Below, one piece after another: positions 22,921 to 34,650 of a DNA stretch of 64,000 nt. Location of the stretch: NCBI GenBank assembly GCA_963580455.1, contig OY756961.1:19821001-19885000 (forward strand). The letters are read 5' to 3'. This DNA comes from Euonymus europaeus. Taxonomy: Eukaryota > Streptophyta > Magnoliopsida > Celastrales > Celastraceae. The stretch's first letter is position 1, and the number at the start of each line of letters is the position of its first letter. The notes beneath the pieces are model-generated. The model worked only from the letters and a program-made list of their open reading frames with translations. It ran no database searches and was not told the origin of the DNA. The translations under genes and the position numbers were made by a program.

Positions 22921-23412
22921 GTGTGGATGCAATAGGCCCCAATGATATAGGCTCCGTGCAAGTTTGACGATTGTGTCCACGCTTCTTGCAACTTACAAGT
23001 TAGATCATATTCTAAGTGGTTGTGTCTCTTTCGCCGATGGAATTCTTTGCCTCTTTGGCCTCCTAGGAGGACGTTGAGTTGCTAGAGGTAAGACAACTAT
23101 ATGCTCTTCTCCCACATCATAACCATCGGTAGACAATATTGGAAAAATTGGTTGAGCATATGCAAGCACCAACATCTCCGTAGTGTAGTAATGAGATGTA
23201 TAAGTCGTTGTTGACAAATTTCTAAATCTACAAGCGGCAGATGCATGGACACAAGACATCTGGTCAATATCAAAAATCTTGCATGAACAACGTTTGTTTA
23301 CCAAATGAACTTGTCCACCATTATCATCATCCCTCATATAAAACTCATTGATAGCAATCGGTTTCCACCTTTGTACATATAATTGATGTCCAATTTCTCC
23401 CAATCTCCGCAA
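22921..23412 (-). pseudogene. MULE 2 transposase C-terminus: SWIM finger and zinc knuckle
   Basis: The minus-strand frame 23412-23005 encodes RRLGEIGHQLYVQ, the SWIM finger CSCKIFDIDQMSCVHASA and the proline/arginine-rich QRPPRRPKRQR. A following frame near 23000-22930 gives CKKRGHNRQTC, a zinc knuckle. It is clearly homologous to the MULE 1 C-terminus (both share YTTxMLxLAYAxPI). Upstream there is no DDE core, since the satellite begins within about 70 bases, so only the C-terminal end of the transposase survives. Confidence 0.88.
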
Positions 23413-23477
23413 TAAAGTACCATTATGCTCACATCAGTCATCCTGCATAATGCAACATTATAACAAAAGTTCAGATA

Positions 23478-25650
23478 CTCTGTTCTCAACCAAAAGTCAA
23501 ACAATTCTCAACCTATTATAATGCATCTCTCAACCTACATATATTGCTCACATGAATTCTCAATTAAGAAAAAACACTTAATTAATTCTCAACCAAGTCT
23601 AAATAGACAGTTTTCAACCAATTCAAAACATGCAGTTCTCAACCACTCAACACATGCAGTTCTCAACCAAGTCTAAATATCCAGTTCTCAACCAATTCAA
23701 AATAGGCAGTTCTCAACCAATAAAAATAGGCAGTTCTCAACCAATAAAAATAGGCAGTTCTCAACTAAGTGAAAATAGACAGTTCTCGACAAAGTCAAAA
23801 CAATGCGTTCTCCACAAAGCAAAACACTGAGTTCTCAACCAGTCAAAATAGGCAATTGTCAACCAAGTGAAAATAGACAAATCTCAACCAAGTCAAAATA
23901 GACAGTTCTCAACCATGTCAAAACATGCAATTCTTAACCAATGAAAATAGACAGTTCTCAACTAAGTCTAAACAGACAGTTCTCAATAAAGTCAAAATAG
24001 TGAGTTCTCAACCAATCTAAACAGACAGTTCTCAACCAAATCAATAACAGACATTTATCAACCAAGTCAAAACAATGACTTCTCAATCAATCAAAATAGT
24101 GAGTTCTCAACTAATCAATACATGCATTTCTCAACCAAGTGAAAATAGACTGTTCTCAACCACTCAAAATATGCATTTCTCAACATAGTCAAAAGAGTCA
24201 TTTCTCAACCAAGTCAAAACATAAAGTACTCAACCAATCAAAACATTCATTTTTCAACCATGTATAAACATACATTTCTCAACCAAGTCAAAACACTCAG
24301 TTCTCAACCACTAAACATATGCAGTTCTCAACCAATCAAAAGAGGCAGTTCTCAACCACTCAACACAAGCAGCTCTCAACCAACCAAAAGAGGCAGTTCT
24401 CAACCACTCAACACATGCATTTCTCAACCAATCAAAACAGTTAGTTCTCAACCAAGTCTAAACAGGAAATTCTCAACCTAGTCAAAACATAAAATACTCA
24501 ACCAATCAAAACATGCATTTCTCAACCAATTGAAAAAAGATTGTTCTCAACCACTCAAAACATGCATTTCTCAACATAGTCAAAATATTCATTTTTCAAC
24601 CAAGTCAATACACTCAGCTCTCAACTAATCAAAAACAGACAGTTCTCAACCAATCAAAATAGACAGTTCTCAACCACATCTAAACAGTCAGTTCTCAACC
24701 AATAAAAACAGGCAGTTCTCAACCACATCTAAACATTCAGTTCTCAACCAATCTAAATAGTCAGTTCTCAATCATGTCTAAACAGTCAGTTCCCAACCAA
24801 TCAAAAACGTGCATTTCTCAACCAAGACAAAACAGAGAGTTTTCAACTAACCAAAACAGACAGTTCTCAACTAATAAAAAAATGCAGTTCTCAACCAAGT
24901 AAAAACAAACAGTTCTCAATCAATGAAATAAAATTCAGTTCTCATTTACTAACAAACAGTTTGAATCTCAACCTCACAATTACTCTGTTCTCAACTTGAT
25001 TGACAACCAGTTCTCAACCAATGAAAAAATATGCAGGTCTCAAGAACTAAAAAAAATCTCAATAACTCTATATATGTTTACAAAACTAAACCCACAAACC
25101 AATTTCAATGGATAATCAAGCAAAATTATGTTTATATCACTTGAATCTAAGAATAGAATCTAGTTTCTACTAAAAGTTCAAAACTTTTATTTCATGTGTC
25201 AATCCACATGGAAGGGATACCAAATACAAGAATATGAGAGAAATTAAGAAAGAGAGTACCTCAATATGGCGAGAGAGACAGAAAGTGAGATAGCACGCTA
25301 GAGAGAGAGATTGTGAGATAGTACGATAGAGAAAGAAAGTGACAAAGAGCACAACAATCTTCTTCCTCTTCCTTCTTCCTCTTTTTCTTCCTCTAGCTTG
25401 GAGAGAGAGAGTGAGTTGCAGAAGAAGAAAATGGAAAATGACAAGAAGTAGTGTGAGGAGTGAAGAAGGGTTTGTAACATGATTTTGTTATTTTTTAATT
25501 TTTTATTTGTTAAATGATTTTGGGGGAAAATGAGTTTTGAGGGCATGTAGGACATTTCATGTGTTCAAAAGGTTAGTTATGAAATTTTAAAAAAGATAGG
25601 GTTAAAGTTATCATTTGATGGTTAAAAAGGGTTATTTTTCAAAAAACCCC
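23478..25650 (-). repeat. Right terminal inverted repeat with TTCTCAACC minisatellite
   Basis: This is the inverted counterpart of the left arm. The minisatellite with core CAGTTCTCAACCA and fillers such as AGTCAAAACA occupies about 23478-25030. It is followed by unique, GA/CT and AT-rich zones down to the terminus at 25650. It is slightly longer than the left arm, with more repeat units. The mid and outer zones align closely with the left arm, whereas the repeats are variable. Confidence 0.85.
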
Positions 25651-25659
25651 CTTAACTTT

Positions 25660-27024
25660 TAGGTGGGGAGTGAGGACGCTCCCAATTTTTCATGTATATC
25701 CCTAATTTAAGTAATTCCATTTTAAAACAATTAAAGTAAATGTAATGGTGTAATTTTGATGGGCCAATAAATATATATTGAAATATGTGTTTTACTAATA
25801 TGACTATATTGAGAGACGTGTTTTGCTGATTTGTATGAATATATGGATTGATTTTTTGTAACAAAAATGAGACTCAATATTGATTTTAGTGTAAATTTAT
25901 TAGGGACATTAGGGAGGAGAGGAAATTTATTGGCTTGCCCAAAATGGGGGGAGAGAAAAATGTATAGGGATTTGTGTTTTACTGATGTGACTGTATTAGA
26001 AGATTGTTTTTGCTGATATGGATAAGTATATTGGACCACGTTTTATGTAATAGAAATGAGACTCAAAAATAAATTTAATGGTGGTTGCCCATACATTTCC
26101 TTTTGTTTATGTTTCTAATTTTTCAGAATTTTTCTCATTCACATCACCCAATCCCTTAATAGCTTTTTTAAGAATTGTTTGGCTAGGGAGTAAAGTGGAG
26201 TGGAAAGAAAATTATGAGGTAGAATGTAAGGAGTTATAAAATTGTGGGTGTTTGACAAGAGAGGAGGGAAAAGTAGAGAAAAAATTGAGAAGAAAATATG
26301 ATGGTGGCCATTGATTTTTTTCCCCTCCCATTTTGGTTCTAAAGAAAAATAAGTGGCCCCCTCCCTTTTTGCTTCAAAAGTTGCAAAAGCGTGGGGCCCA
26401 CTCATTGGTATTATATATTTTTATATTTTAATCATTCAAAATTATTTAAATGCACTAAAAGTTAATTTTTCTAAGTATAAATTGGCAATTGCCTCTTTAT
26501 CTCACAAACAAACAAAAATACACATTTTTACTTTTCATTCCTATACTATATTTTTTTGACTATCCAAACAAAATAATGTAAAATTTACATAATCTCCCCC
26601 TCTCTTCCCAAACACAGGCTTAGGTTTTCTCCGTTGTGTTATCCCATTTCCTCTTTTGACCTCTTCTCATCATCATCCAACTTCAACAACACTAACAAAG
26701 ATGACGAGAATGGTTGGCAAAGATGGCTTCAAACCCAAATTCAATTTGTTTGGTAGTGCTGTGAGATATAAAATTGTGGTGCTGTGAGGTAAGTTTGAAC
26801 GCAATTAGACGTTTGACATCTCATTTTTAAAACTGAAATGAGTTGAGTTTCAATGCAGTTGAGTTTTTTTTGTTATAATTTGTAATATTAATTTAAATAC
26901 CAACTACATTAATCTTAATTAATTACATATTTTAATAAGTACGTGAAAATTAATAAAAGTAACACAATTATAAATACATTTAATCCATTCATCACAAATA
27001 TATTTAAAAAATACATACAACAAA
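25660..27024. other. Intergenic, including a possible small TIR element (26175-26616)
   Basis: At 26175-26616 the left end reads TGTTTGGCTAGGGAG and the right end CTCTCTTCCCAAACACA, giving short imperfect inverted termini of a MITE-like element without coding capacity. Before it, two diverged copies of a roughly 100-bp segment (near 25800-25880 and 25985-26065; shared GTAA(C/T)A(A/G)AAATGAGACTCAA) are visible. Nothing gene-like is recognised. Confidence 0.35.
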
Positions 27025-27360
27025 CTAATACTGATGAAACAACTCTACAGCAATCATATTGCGTGTGGCCACCATATGTAAGTCCTCAAAAGTATCTGCA
27101 TGGTATTCTGAAGTTCTTGCTCCATATCCACTATTGCCCTCCATGCCTGGCATATCAATATTTAGTCGTTCATTACCATGCTCAATAAAATCACAATTCC
27201 TTCTATTACCATGTAAGAAGTCCCCGATGCACATCGCACCAGTATAAAGGGTGGTCGAACTAGTTGCACGAGGAATATCCTCGATAACCTCATACGCTGC
27301 CACTGCGCCAACAACAATTGCCACAGTTTCATCAAGAAAAAAAAACTTCATTTGGTTCAC
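27025..27360 (-). pseudogene. PIF/Harbinger transposase N-terminal fragment
   Basis: The 111-residue frame reads AIVVGAVAAYEVIEDIPR, SSTTLYTGAMCIGDFLHGN and RRNCDF. This resembles the N-terminus of plant Harbinger nucleases (a hydrophobic start, S.LTG...I.ELLNGH..RC). It ends without the helix-turn-helix or DDE domain. The neighbouring Myb/SANT-like fragment at 27753-28860 in the same orientation fits the two-gene layout of PIF/Harbinger elements. Truncated, so inactive. Identification rests on pattern memory, not a search. Confidence 0.5.
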
Positions 27361-27752
27361 TTAGGGGTTGCATGTCTTGTTCATGAAAATGATAAAAAAA
27401 ATTCAAAATGCAAATTCAACCCAAGTCACCACATTACGAAAATGATACCAGTGCCATCAAAGTAATTTATTCCATAAAAACAAAGCAGAGTAGTGAACAA
27501 CAAACATGGCAGCACATCAAAGTAGCATATATTTTTTAAAAAACTCCCCTGATTGCAACAATATTATTTTACATGATACGTGTTCATAAAGTCCATTCCT
27601 AAAAAAAAATCCACTCAAAGCAACATACGTGGCAGCATATTATTTTATATGATACATGTTCATAAAGTTATTGATAGAGTAAAATAAAATCTAAAACTTA
27701 GCGAAAACAATAAAGTTTTCAAACACAGACAAAAACAAAGGTTTCAGACTCT

Positions 27753-28860
27753 TTATTTGGTGTCAGATGCACTTGAACTCATTGCGTCTGCATATTTCAT
27801 CTTCAACAATGCAAGCTTCCAATGATTGCATATCATGGCAGTAAAGAACTCACGCTCTTCCTTCTTCTGAAATAGCCTAAAGGAGAACATAAAAAGATCA
27901 CCAATCTCAGCAGTCTCTCTGGAATCTTCTCCAAAATACGCATACAATCAGTAATTTTCGCCTTTGATTCTTTATGGGTAGTAGGTGGAGGGGTCGTCAT
28001 GGCATTGGTGAGGTTGTGCACAACAGAGACAAGGTTGCCTAAAGACTTGCTGATTTCCTCACGGTAATTAGTAGCTTTGAGCTTCTTCTTCCTACAAGTC
28101 CTTGGAGTACCTGACCTACTCCTGCCATGTCTAGCTATCGGGGTGGGAGAGCCGTTCACTTCATTTCTATCCTCATTTTCCATGTCATACTCTGGATTAC
28201 TCGAGTCTTTAGGGCGAATCACTTCAAACTCAACATTGTCTCCTAAGCTTGTCTTTGTGGGCTCTTCATTCTGATTAGTTGATCCTGGAATGTAGGCAAA
28301 CTCACTAGTAGCACATTGCCCCTAAAAAAATGTCTCAAGCAGATCGAGGTGCTCAGGCCCTTGGACTTTGAACTTGGCAACCTTCTTGTCTTCCTGCAGT
28401 TGTGCAATAATAAATGAAATTAGCAAACTAATTATGGAAAATACACGGTGCTAAAAAAATTTAATGTAGCATATATGGCTAGTTACGTGAAAAAGAAATA
28501 ACATCACCTTAGTTATGCGCTCCCACTATTCATTATCAGCTAGAATGGTGTTACGAGTATGGTCCTATTCAGTGCCAGTGCTATGAAGGTGTAATTTCTC
28601 AAACAATTTGTATTCCTTCTTTAGGTTGTCACTTTTTTTTTCAATTGTGGTTGATCATATCACCGCCTAGTTTGCTCAACAAATTCGGATACAATTTTCT
28701 GCCACCCTTCTTTAGTAAAGTGAGTACCGGGCCTCCTCCCGCTGTCACTTGTTCGACACAAAGATTCAATAAATTTTTTGTTGGAACAGAGTCCCAATTG
28801 GCCTTATCCTGCCCTTGAGTTGGTTGTGGTGGAGGGGTGGTTGTAGTACTGATACTACTT
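27753..28860 (-). pseudogene. Myb/SANT-like DNA-binding protein of Harbinger type, fragmented
   Basis: Several minus-strand frames together read THFTKEGWQKIVSEF, KVAKFKVQGPEHLDLLE and EFEVIRPKDSSNPEYDMENE. After these come the basic KKKLKATNYREEISKSLGNL and, after a frame change near 27930, AEIGDLFMFSFRLF. This order (trihelix-like Myb/SANT domain, acidic middle, basic region, C-terminal helical part) fits the plant Myb/SANT-like proteins that are ORF1 of PIF/Harbinger or domesticated relatives. Stops at about 28650-28680 and a frame change show decay, although introns could explain part of it. Confidence 0.6.
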
Positions 28861-28899
28861 GCAATTGGATATAATAAACTCTAACATTAATAAATGTTG

Positions 28900-30990
28900 A
28901 ATGGTAGAAAAACATTCTTAAAAATGGCACAACATAATTCCATGAATAAACACATCCTCAATGGAAGGCAGAAAAGCATTCCAATATTGCCATAAGTGAC
29001 TATATATTTGACATCGGCAATCAAACAAAAATCTGCAAATAAACATATGAATATTGGCATACTTCATAAGTTCATGTTAACTAGAACTATTTCAGAAACC
29101 CTAACTTAGTGTTTTGAAACAGATAGTTTTAGTATGTGCCATGTGGAGTTGAAGATAAAAGAACACCTTTGAACCAAACATGTTTCTTGAGATTGGTTAA
29201 TGTTAAATGCTAGATTTTCTAAGGTTACACATGCCTTTTCAGATCATGATTCTGTACGTAAGTGATAGAGCGAAGATTGAAGCTAAACTTGGTGATTAGT
29301 TCATGGAGTCTGTGCACAGATGCTACAAAATTTGGACTTAAAGTTACTTGGCCAACCTTGCTCCTCATCATGTTATGAAAGGAATTGAAGCAATTATTCC
29401 TTTATTCATTCCATGTCTAGGAAAAAGATTACACCACAGTGTGCCCAAGGCCAGTATTTGTTTATGGTAATCTCCGTTTTATGACGAGGAAAAACTATCA
29501 ATACCATAAATGAGAGAGTAAAATGTGGGTTGTTGTTGGTGATTCAGTTGATGATGTCGGAATGCTTGGTGTTACTAGTTTGTCTCTTGATGAGCTAGAA
29601 ATGGAGGCAATGATAATTGATGTAGAAAAATCATAGAAAAATGAAGAGCATGACATAGTGGTGCTATACGATTTTTTTTTTTACTTATGCTAATAATTAC
29701 TTCAGGAATCCTCTTGATATTTGTTTGTCTATCTCAATGATGATGAAGCAACAAAATTGGTGAGATTTCTAATTCAAATTTTTAGTTCAACCCTAAATCA
29801 ATTTTTTTCAAGAGTTTAATTTCAGCAACCAAAAATCGAACAGGGTGTAAGATCGACAAAGGGAAAAAAGTTGATTTCTTACCTAATAATGGAGGAGTTC
29901 GGATGTGGTTGAATGATCAACGTCAATCCAAGAAGGGAGCCAGACAATCTATGTTCTATAGAGTCATATGTATGAGATGGAGGTTTGAAATATGGATTGG
30001 CTTCAGAGAATGATAGCAAGAATGAGGAGAGCATATCTGATCGTCGATGGCGGCTTGGCTGTTCATCGAGGCAAGCGGGCGCTCGATCTGAAGAGAAGAA
30101 TGAGAGTAATAGGGCTGTAAACGTGGTGTATAATGTGTTTACCTAGCTGCTGGCAGGACCGTGAATGTCTGTGGGTTGCCAAACAGATAAAGCCCGTTGC
30201 GTCAATCTAAAATGTGAACGTGGGCTTAAATAGTCGTGTTCAAATAGTCACAATATGGAACTTCTGTTTACAACTCTTTGATCCACTCCTAGTGGATGGT
30301 ATTCATGAAAGAGTGCTAGGAATTTGATCCACTCCTTCTCAACTTTGTTGTTTTGAGTGGATGCAAACTCAGACAAAGTGACAACACTAATATAAGATTG
30401 AACCTGCACATTTTGGTGATTATTGAAAATTTAGAAGAGTAATTAAAGTACTTTACAGGTGCAAGATAAAATAAACGGAGAACCTTTAGTTATATAGAAT
30501 TTTGAAGGCCATGATCGAGCCTATCTCTTTTAGCCCCCACCCCCCCCCCCCTCGCGTAGTTGTGAGACTATCTCTACATAAGCTTGTTCGGTGAAAGAGG
30601 GCTAGGATTTTGAGAGATGAAAAAGAGAGCATAAGTTGAAGAGAGTAAAAGGGGCTAAAAAGATAATAGTGTTGCCGAATGGAGTGTTTAAAGAATCAAA
30701 TTTTTTGAGCATTTTAGGAGTGTTCATGAAAAAATGGATATACGGCCACCAACTTTAATTCTCTTTTAATTAACAAAAACCCACCAAGAGAGAGCCTATT
30801 AGCTCCCTTTTAGCTTTGCTTCAAATTTTTTGTTTTTAATCTCCATTGTGTCAACATCTTATGTAATGTTTAGAAGAAGAAGAGGAAGAACATCCAATAG
30901 GAAGATCACATTTGTCAAAACATTATTCAAAAAAAGAAGAGAGAGAAAAACTGGCATATAGTTGAACTTGTATAATTGTCTTCATATGAG
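28900..30990. other. Long gene-poor stretch with one weak coding-like segment
   Basis: On the plus strand about 29260-29600, fragments such as DRAKIEAKLGD, MKGIEAIIPLFIPCLGKRL and VVVGDSVDDVGMLGVTSLSLDELEMEAM read plausibly as protein but in shifting frames. I do not recognise the family, so it may be a decayed pseudogene or retroelement piece. A poly(C) run lies at about 30535-30551. Nothing else stands out. Confidence 0.3.
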
Positions 30991-31017
30991 ACACTTAAGC
31001 TTTTTTCTTGGGTTAAT

Positions 31018-31345
31018 AGCACTTTTGAGTACTAAAAGATTAGCCACATTCAAACTCAAGTACTGAGTTTCGAACCCATCCAATTCAAAAAACCAAGGTT
31101 TTGATTTTGTTCCAAAAGTGATCATCGAGCAGATTTCCTACTATTTGGCCAGGTAAAATGTTGACATGGCAACAAAAATTAAGCACTTTTGAGTACTAAA
31201 AGATTAGCCACATTCAAACTCAAGTACTGAGTTTCGAACCCATCCAATTCAAAAAACCAAGGTTTTGATTTTGTTCCAAAAGTGATCATCGATCAGATTT
31301 CCTACTGTTTGGCCAGGTAAAATGTTGACATGGCAACAAAAATTA
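31018..31345. repeat. 164-bp near-perfect tandem duplication
   Basis: The unit starting AGCACTTTTGAGTACTAAAA at 31018 recurs at 31182. I see only two differences (CGAGCAG/CGATCAG and ACTATTT/ACTGTTT). The unit contains, on the minus strand, GGGTTCGAAACTC, a B-box-like word. It is a recent duplication of a repeat-derived sequence. Confidence 0.9.
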
Positions 31346-31479
31346 TATTTTTGATATGCCATAATAATATAATAATAAAAATAAAATCAGAATAAATTTA
31401 AAAAATTTAAAAAATTTATAACAAATCCAATCCCACCTAGTAAAACCAAATCCATTCCAAGAGAAACAATCTTGATACT

Positions 31480-34400
31480 CTTTTAACAATTTAATTAATT
31501 GTACCTTGATATTTTAGTTTAGAAGTTTATTGATATAGGTAGGTCGTGGATTTTCTTTCGTTCCCAAATTGACCTCCTCTAGTGGGTCCTCAACCTCTAC
31601 TCTTTGGTCGTCCAACTTTGGTGGTGCTTTCTTCAAGTCATTTGTCTGAATTTCCTTACCTTTTCAAACTATTCCTCTTCAAAGATCATTTTTACTCCAA
31701 TCTTGTACCATTCTTGGTCTCTAGACGATCTGTCTAGTGCGACATGCAATTGAGCGTTTTTTACTGCGGCCAACACTACCCCTTTCTTTGGTAAGGATAC
31801 AAATTCGTGGGATTTCTTTGATGATAGGAATAGAGGTTGGCCTGTATGGCACAACTGGCTTAGGCTGGAGCATCTCCTTTGCTTTCTTCAATATGAAATT
31901 GAATTCTATTTTTGATGTAGATAAATACTTTGGATTTTTCTCGTTGGTATGGTGGTGATGTGTGTATTTCATGCCACATTTACCTACATATTTTGATACA
32001 CAATTGCATTATTTTGAATCAAGATTTAGTTGATACTTTGAGAGTTCGTATGTTTTTATATGTATGAGAGTTGGTGCAAAGTGTAGCTGAATTGGGGCAT
32101 ATTTGGACAAAAACCAGATTGCACCGCCTTACTGGCGCCCGTATAGTGCTCCAAAAACAGAACATGCCAGATTGTGCCGCTTTTTCAGCCCTCGAGGCCC
32201 AAAAGGGCGCCCGGACCAGCATGATTTTTTCAGCATTTTAGGAAACCTATTTTGGTTAGGTTTTTGTGTCCTTAAACGTATAAACCTAATTGGGGACTCT
32301 TGGATAACTTGTATTAGGTATAAATAGGCTGGAAAATATGGGAAAAGGGTGACAAAAATTCACAAAGGTTGGATTGCTCTCGCTTCTGAGACAGCTCTTC
32401 TTCAACCTTCCTCCTTTTTTGTGTATCAATCTCATTGTTTCTTCTTCGCTTTCTTTAATATATATTTTTATGGGTTGTAACTAAACTCATAGCTAGGGTT
32501 GAACCTAGTCAAGCATGAATATTACAAGTTGATCTTTATTACAAGTTTTCAATTCAATTCTCAATTCTTGTTCTTAATTGTCATGCTTCAAAATATAATT
32601 GTTGCATAATTGCTTGATCACCAATTGGGTTGTTTATTATATTCATCTAGTCAAATCACGTAAACGATTTGTATTTATATCTTTTGGTGGAATAAAATTA
32701 GGAAAATTGTTGATTGCTCTGATTTGGGTTTAGGCGATTAATTGGTTGCTATAATTCTTCTATTTGTAATGGGTTATTTTTACTTGAATTAAAGACTATC
32801 ATCAAACATGATTAATTTAGTACTACTAATATGTGTTTTTGCCAAGATCAATGGATCAACATAATTGAGTGAGAAATCACGATTGGTTCTATCCAAATAG
32901 ACCCTGGGTATCATTTGGGATTTTTTTACCTCCATTCAAACCTATGCATTATGTACTGATAGATCTCTCGTTCATATCTTTTTTTATTCAGTGATAAAAT
33001 TAGTCGTGATGGCATTGATTGTAGCAATTGGTGGAAATGGGTCTTTTTCTATCAACATGGTTTCCTTGTCATGAAATCTTATGGTTACCTTTTTGATATT
33101 TTCGTGTATCATATTATGCAAACCTTAGCAGTTCATAATACAATGTGTCCAAAGATCATGATACTTACAATATTATTTTCCTTCTAGCTCTTCTTTGGCT
33201 GGTATTTTGTGATCGGTAGAAAAGGAAAAAGTATATACTAACACATTGTTGATTGACTTCTTCATTCCGTCTTTAGGCTTAGCCAAGGATGGTCATGTAA
33301 CTAGGTCTGTATTCTTGACTATCTCTACAGTCTCATTGTCGTGTTGCACCTCTTGATAATAAGTATCTGCGAAAGTCTTCTTCCTTCAAGATTCTCTATG
33401 AGCAAATCCTCGTACTCTGCTACCTTCGCAGCCAGTTCATAAAAATCTTGGAATTTCATACCTTGAAACTTTTTATGGAACTCAATATCAAGACACTGTT
33501 GAGCCATTTTTGCGAATTCAGTCTCAAGAATGAATATTTTGCATCAATTCCTCATCTTCTTAAACTTGGTTAAAAAGGTGTTAGAACTTTCTTCAGACCG
33601 TTGTGACGGCCTAGACAATTCAGCAATGCAAACCTCTAGTTATGATTTAAAGAAATATGTATGGAAGACCCTTCCATCTCCCTCTAGGAACTAAGTTTCT
33701 TGGTAATATTGAGAACCAAATGATTGCCCAGCATGCTCAATAATAGACTGCATCTCTTCTCCAAAAAATAGAGTGAAATTTTGGAACTTTGAACCCTCTA
33801 GGATGTGGATTTTCCTGGTTAGTGAACTTCATATACGGCTTATGATACTCAGGACGTCCAACCTCTCTGAGTTTGGGTTCATAGAGTTCTTGGACGACAT
33901 TTCTAACAGCATCAACATCTACATGTGGAATTTGATCAGTGAGGCTCGCATAGACAGTAAACTCAGGAATTCAGGAAGTTTTTTCTTGGTGATTAGTATT
34001 GATTACCTCATTCTAGTGATAAGCTGCAGGAGAGTTATTTTTGATTTGTGCGAGCAAAGACCTGTGATTGTACCTTTGTAGATGGTGAACACTCAATACC
34101 GGTCTTGACAACAATGCTCTCTTCCCTTTTATGAGGTGGGGTGTACCTTGAATGCTCATGTTGATGCTATCCATCAATCGAGCCTTGTGATCCAGAATTA
34201 TGCCCCCGAGTTCAAAGAATTTTGTCTTGGCTTTGTTTTCCTTGGGAACCAACTCATCTTTCCCTTTTGAAAGTCAATGAATGACGGTTTGCATTGTATT
34301 ATGAATTGTAGTCTATAGCATGAGTACAAGATAAATTTGGAATTCTTTCAATCTTGTATCCATTGTCTCAATATGCTTGGATTTAACTGGACTTGCAGTC

Positions 34401-34650
34401 CTACTCATAGTGGCCTGCTCCCTTGGTTTCTATGGAATAGTTCCTCTTGAGTTGGTGGTGATGATTGATTGAGCACTACTGTTGTAGGATCTCCCTAAGG
34501 AAGTTCGCTTCCTGTTGCAATATCTTTATCAAATCTTTGAGTTTCAGGCGATATCTTCAATCAGAATAATTGGGTGTCCCACAGAGCATGCCAAAAAGGA
34601 TGTTGGCTCTATTTGGCTATAGTTTTCCAAAAAGGTTAATCACGCCCATT
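31480..34650 (-). mobile_element. Ty3/gypsy gag-protease fragment, degenerate
   Basis: The minus strand, in broken frames, gives FHKKFQGMKFQDFYELAAKV (33325-33507, a gag motif), YCKYHDLWTHCIMNC with a following NMI-like stretch (retroelement gag before protease, near 33110-33200), and ETMLIEKDPFP. At its far end VEDPLEEVNLGTKENPRPTY (about 31540-31600) is the linker seen just before the reverse transcriptase in plant gypsy pol. No RT follows, so the copy is 3'-truncated. The portion 32000-32950 does not read as gypsy and holds a TATAAATA with leader-like DNA at 32317-32325, possibly an inserted solo LTR. Confidence 0.7.

Larger units (their letters stand above)
19379..25650. mobile_element. 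6.3-kb Mutator-like element with satellite-filled terminal inverted repeats
   Basis: The two ends are inverted copies: GGATTTTTTTGAAAAATAAC at the left, and GGGGTTTTTTGAAAAATAAC when the right end is reverse-complemented. They are followed by colinear AT-rich, CT-rich and minisatellite zones. The flanks CTTAATTTT (19370-19378) and CTTAACTTT (25651-25659) match at 8 of 9 positions, consistent with the 9-bp target duplication of MULEs. Inside lie a plus-strand Ulp1-type protease remnant, a TTCTCAACCTGTT array, and the minus-strand C-terminal end of a mudrA-like transposase. The catalytic DDE core is absent, so the element could only move with help from another copy. MULEs that pair mudrA with a Ulp1 gene are known in plants. 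The satellite-built arms are the unusual part. Confidence 0.85.

Noticed and set aside
20070..25030. Regularly spaced TTCTCAACC/GGTTGAGAA repeats that superficially resemble a CRISPR array
   Set aside because: The units are degenerate, the 'spacers' are related to each other, the two arrays are inverted copies, and the context is a plant transposon.
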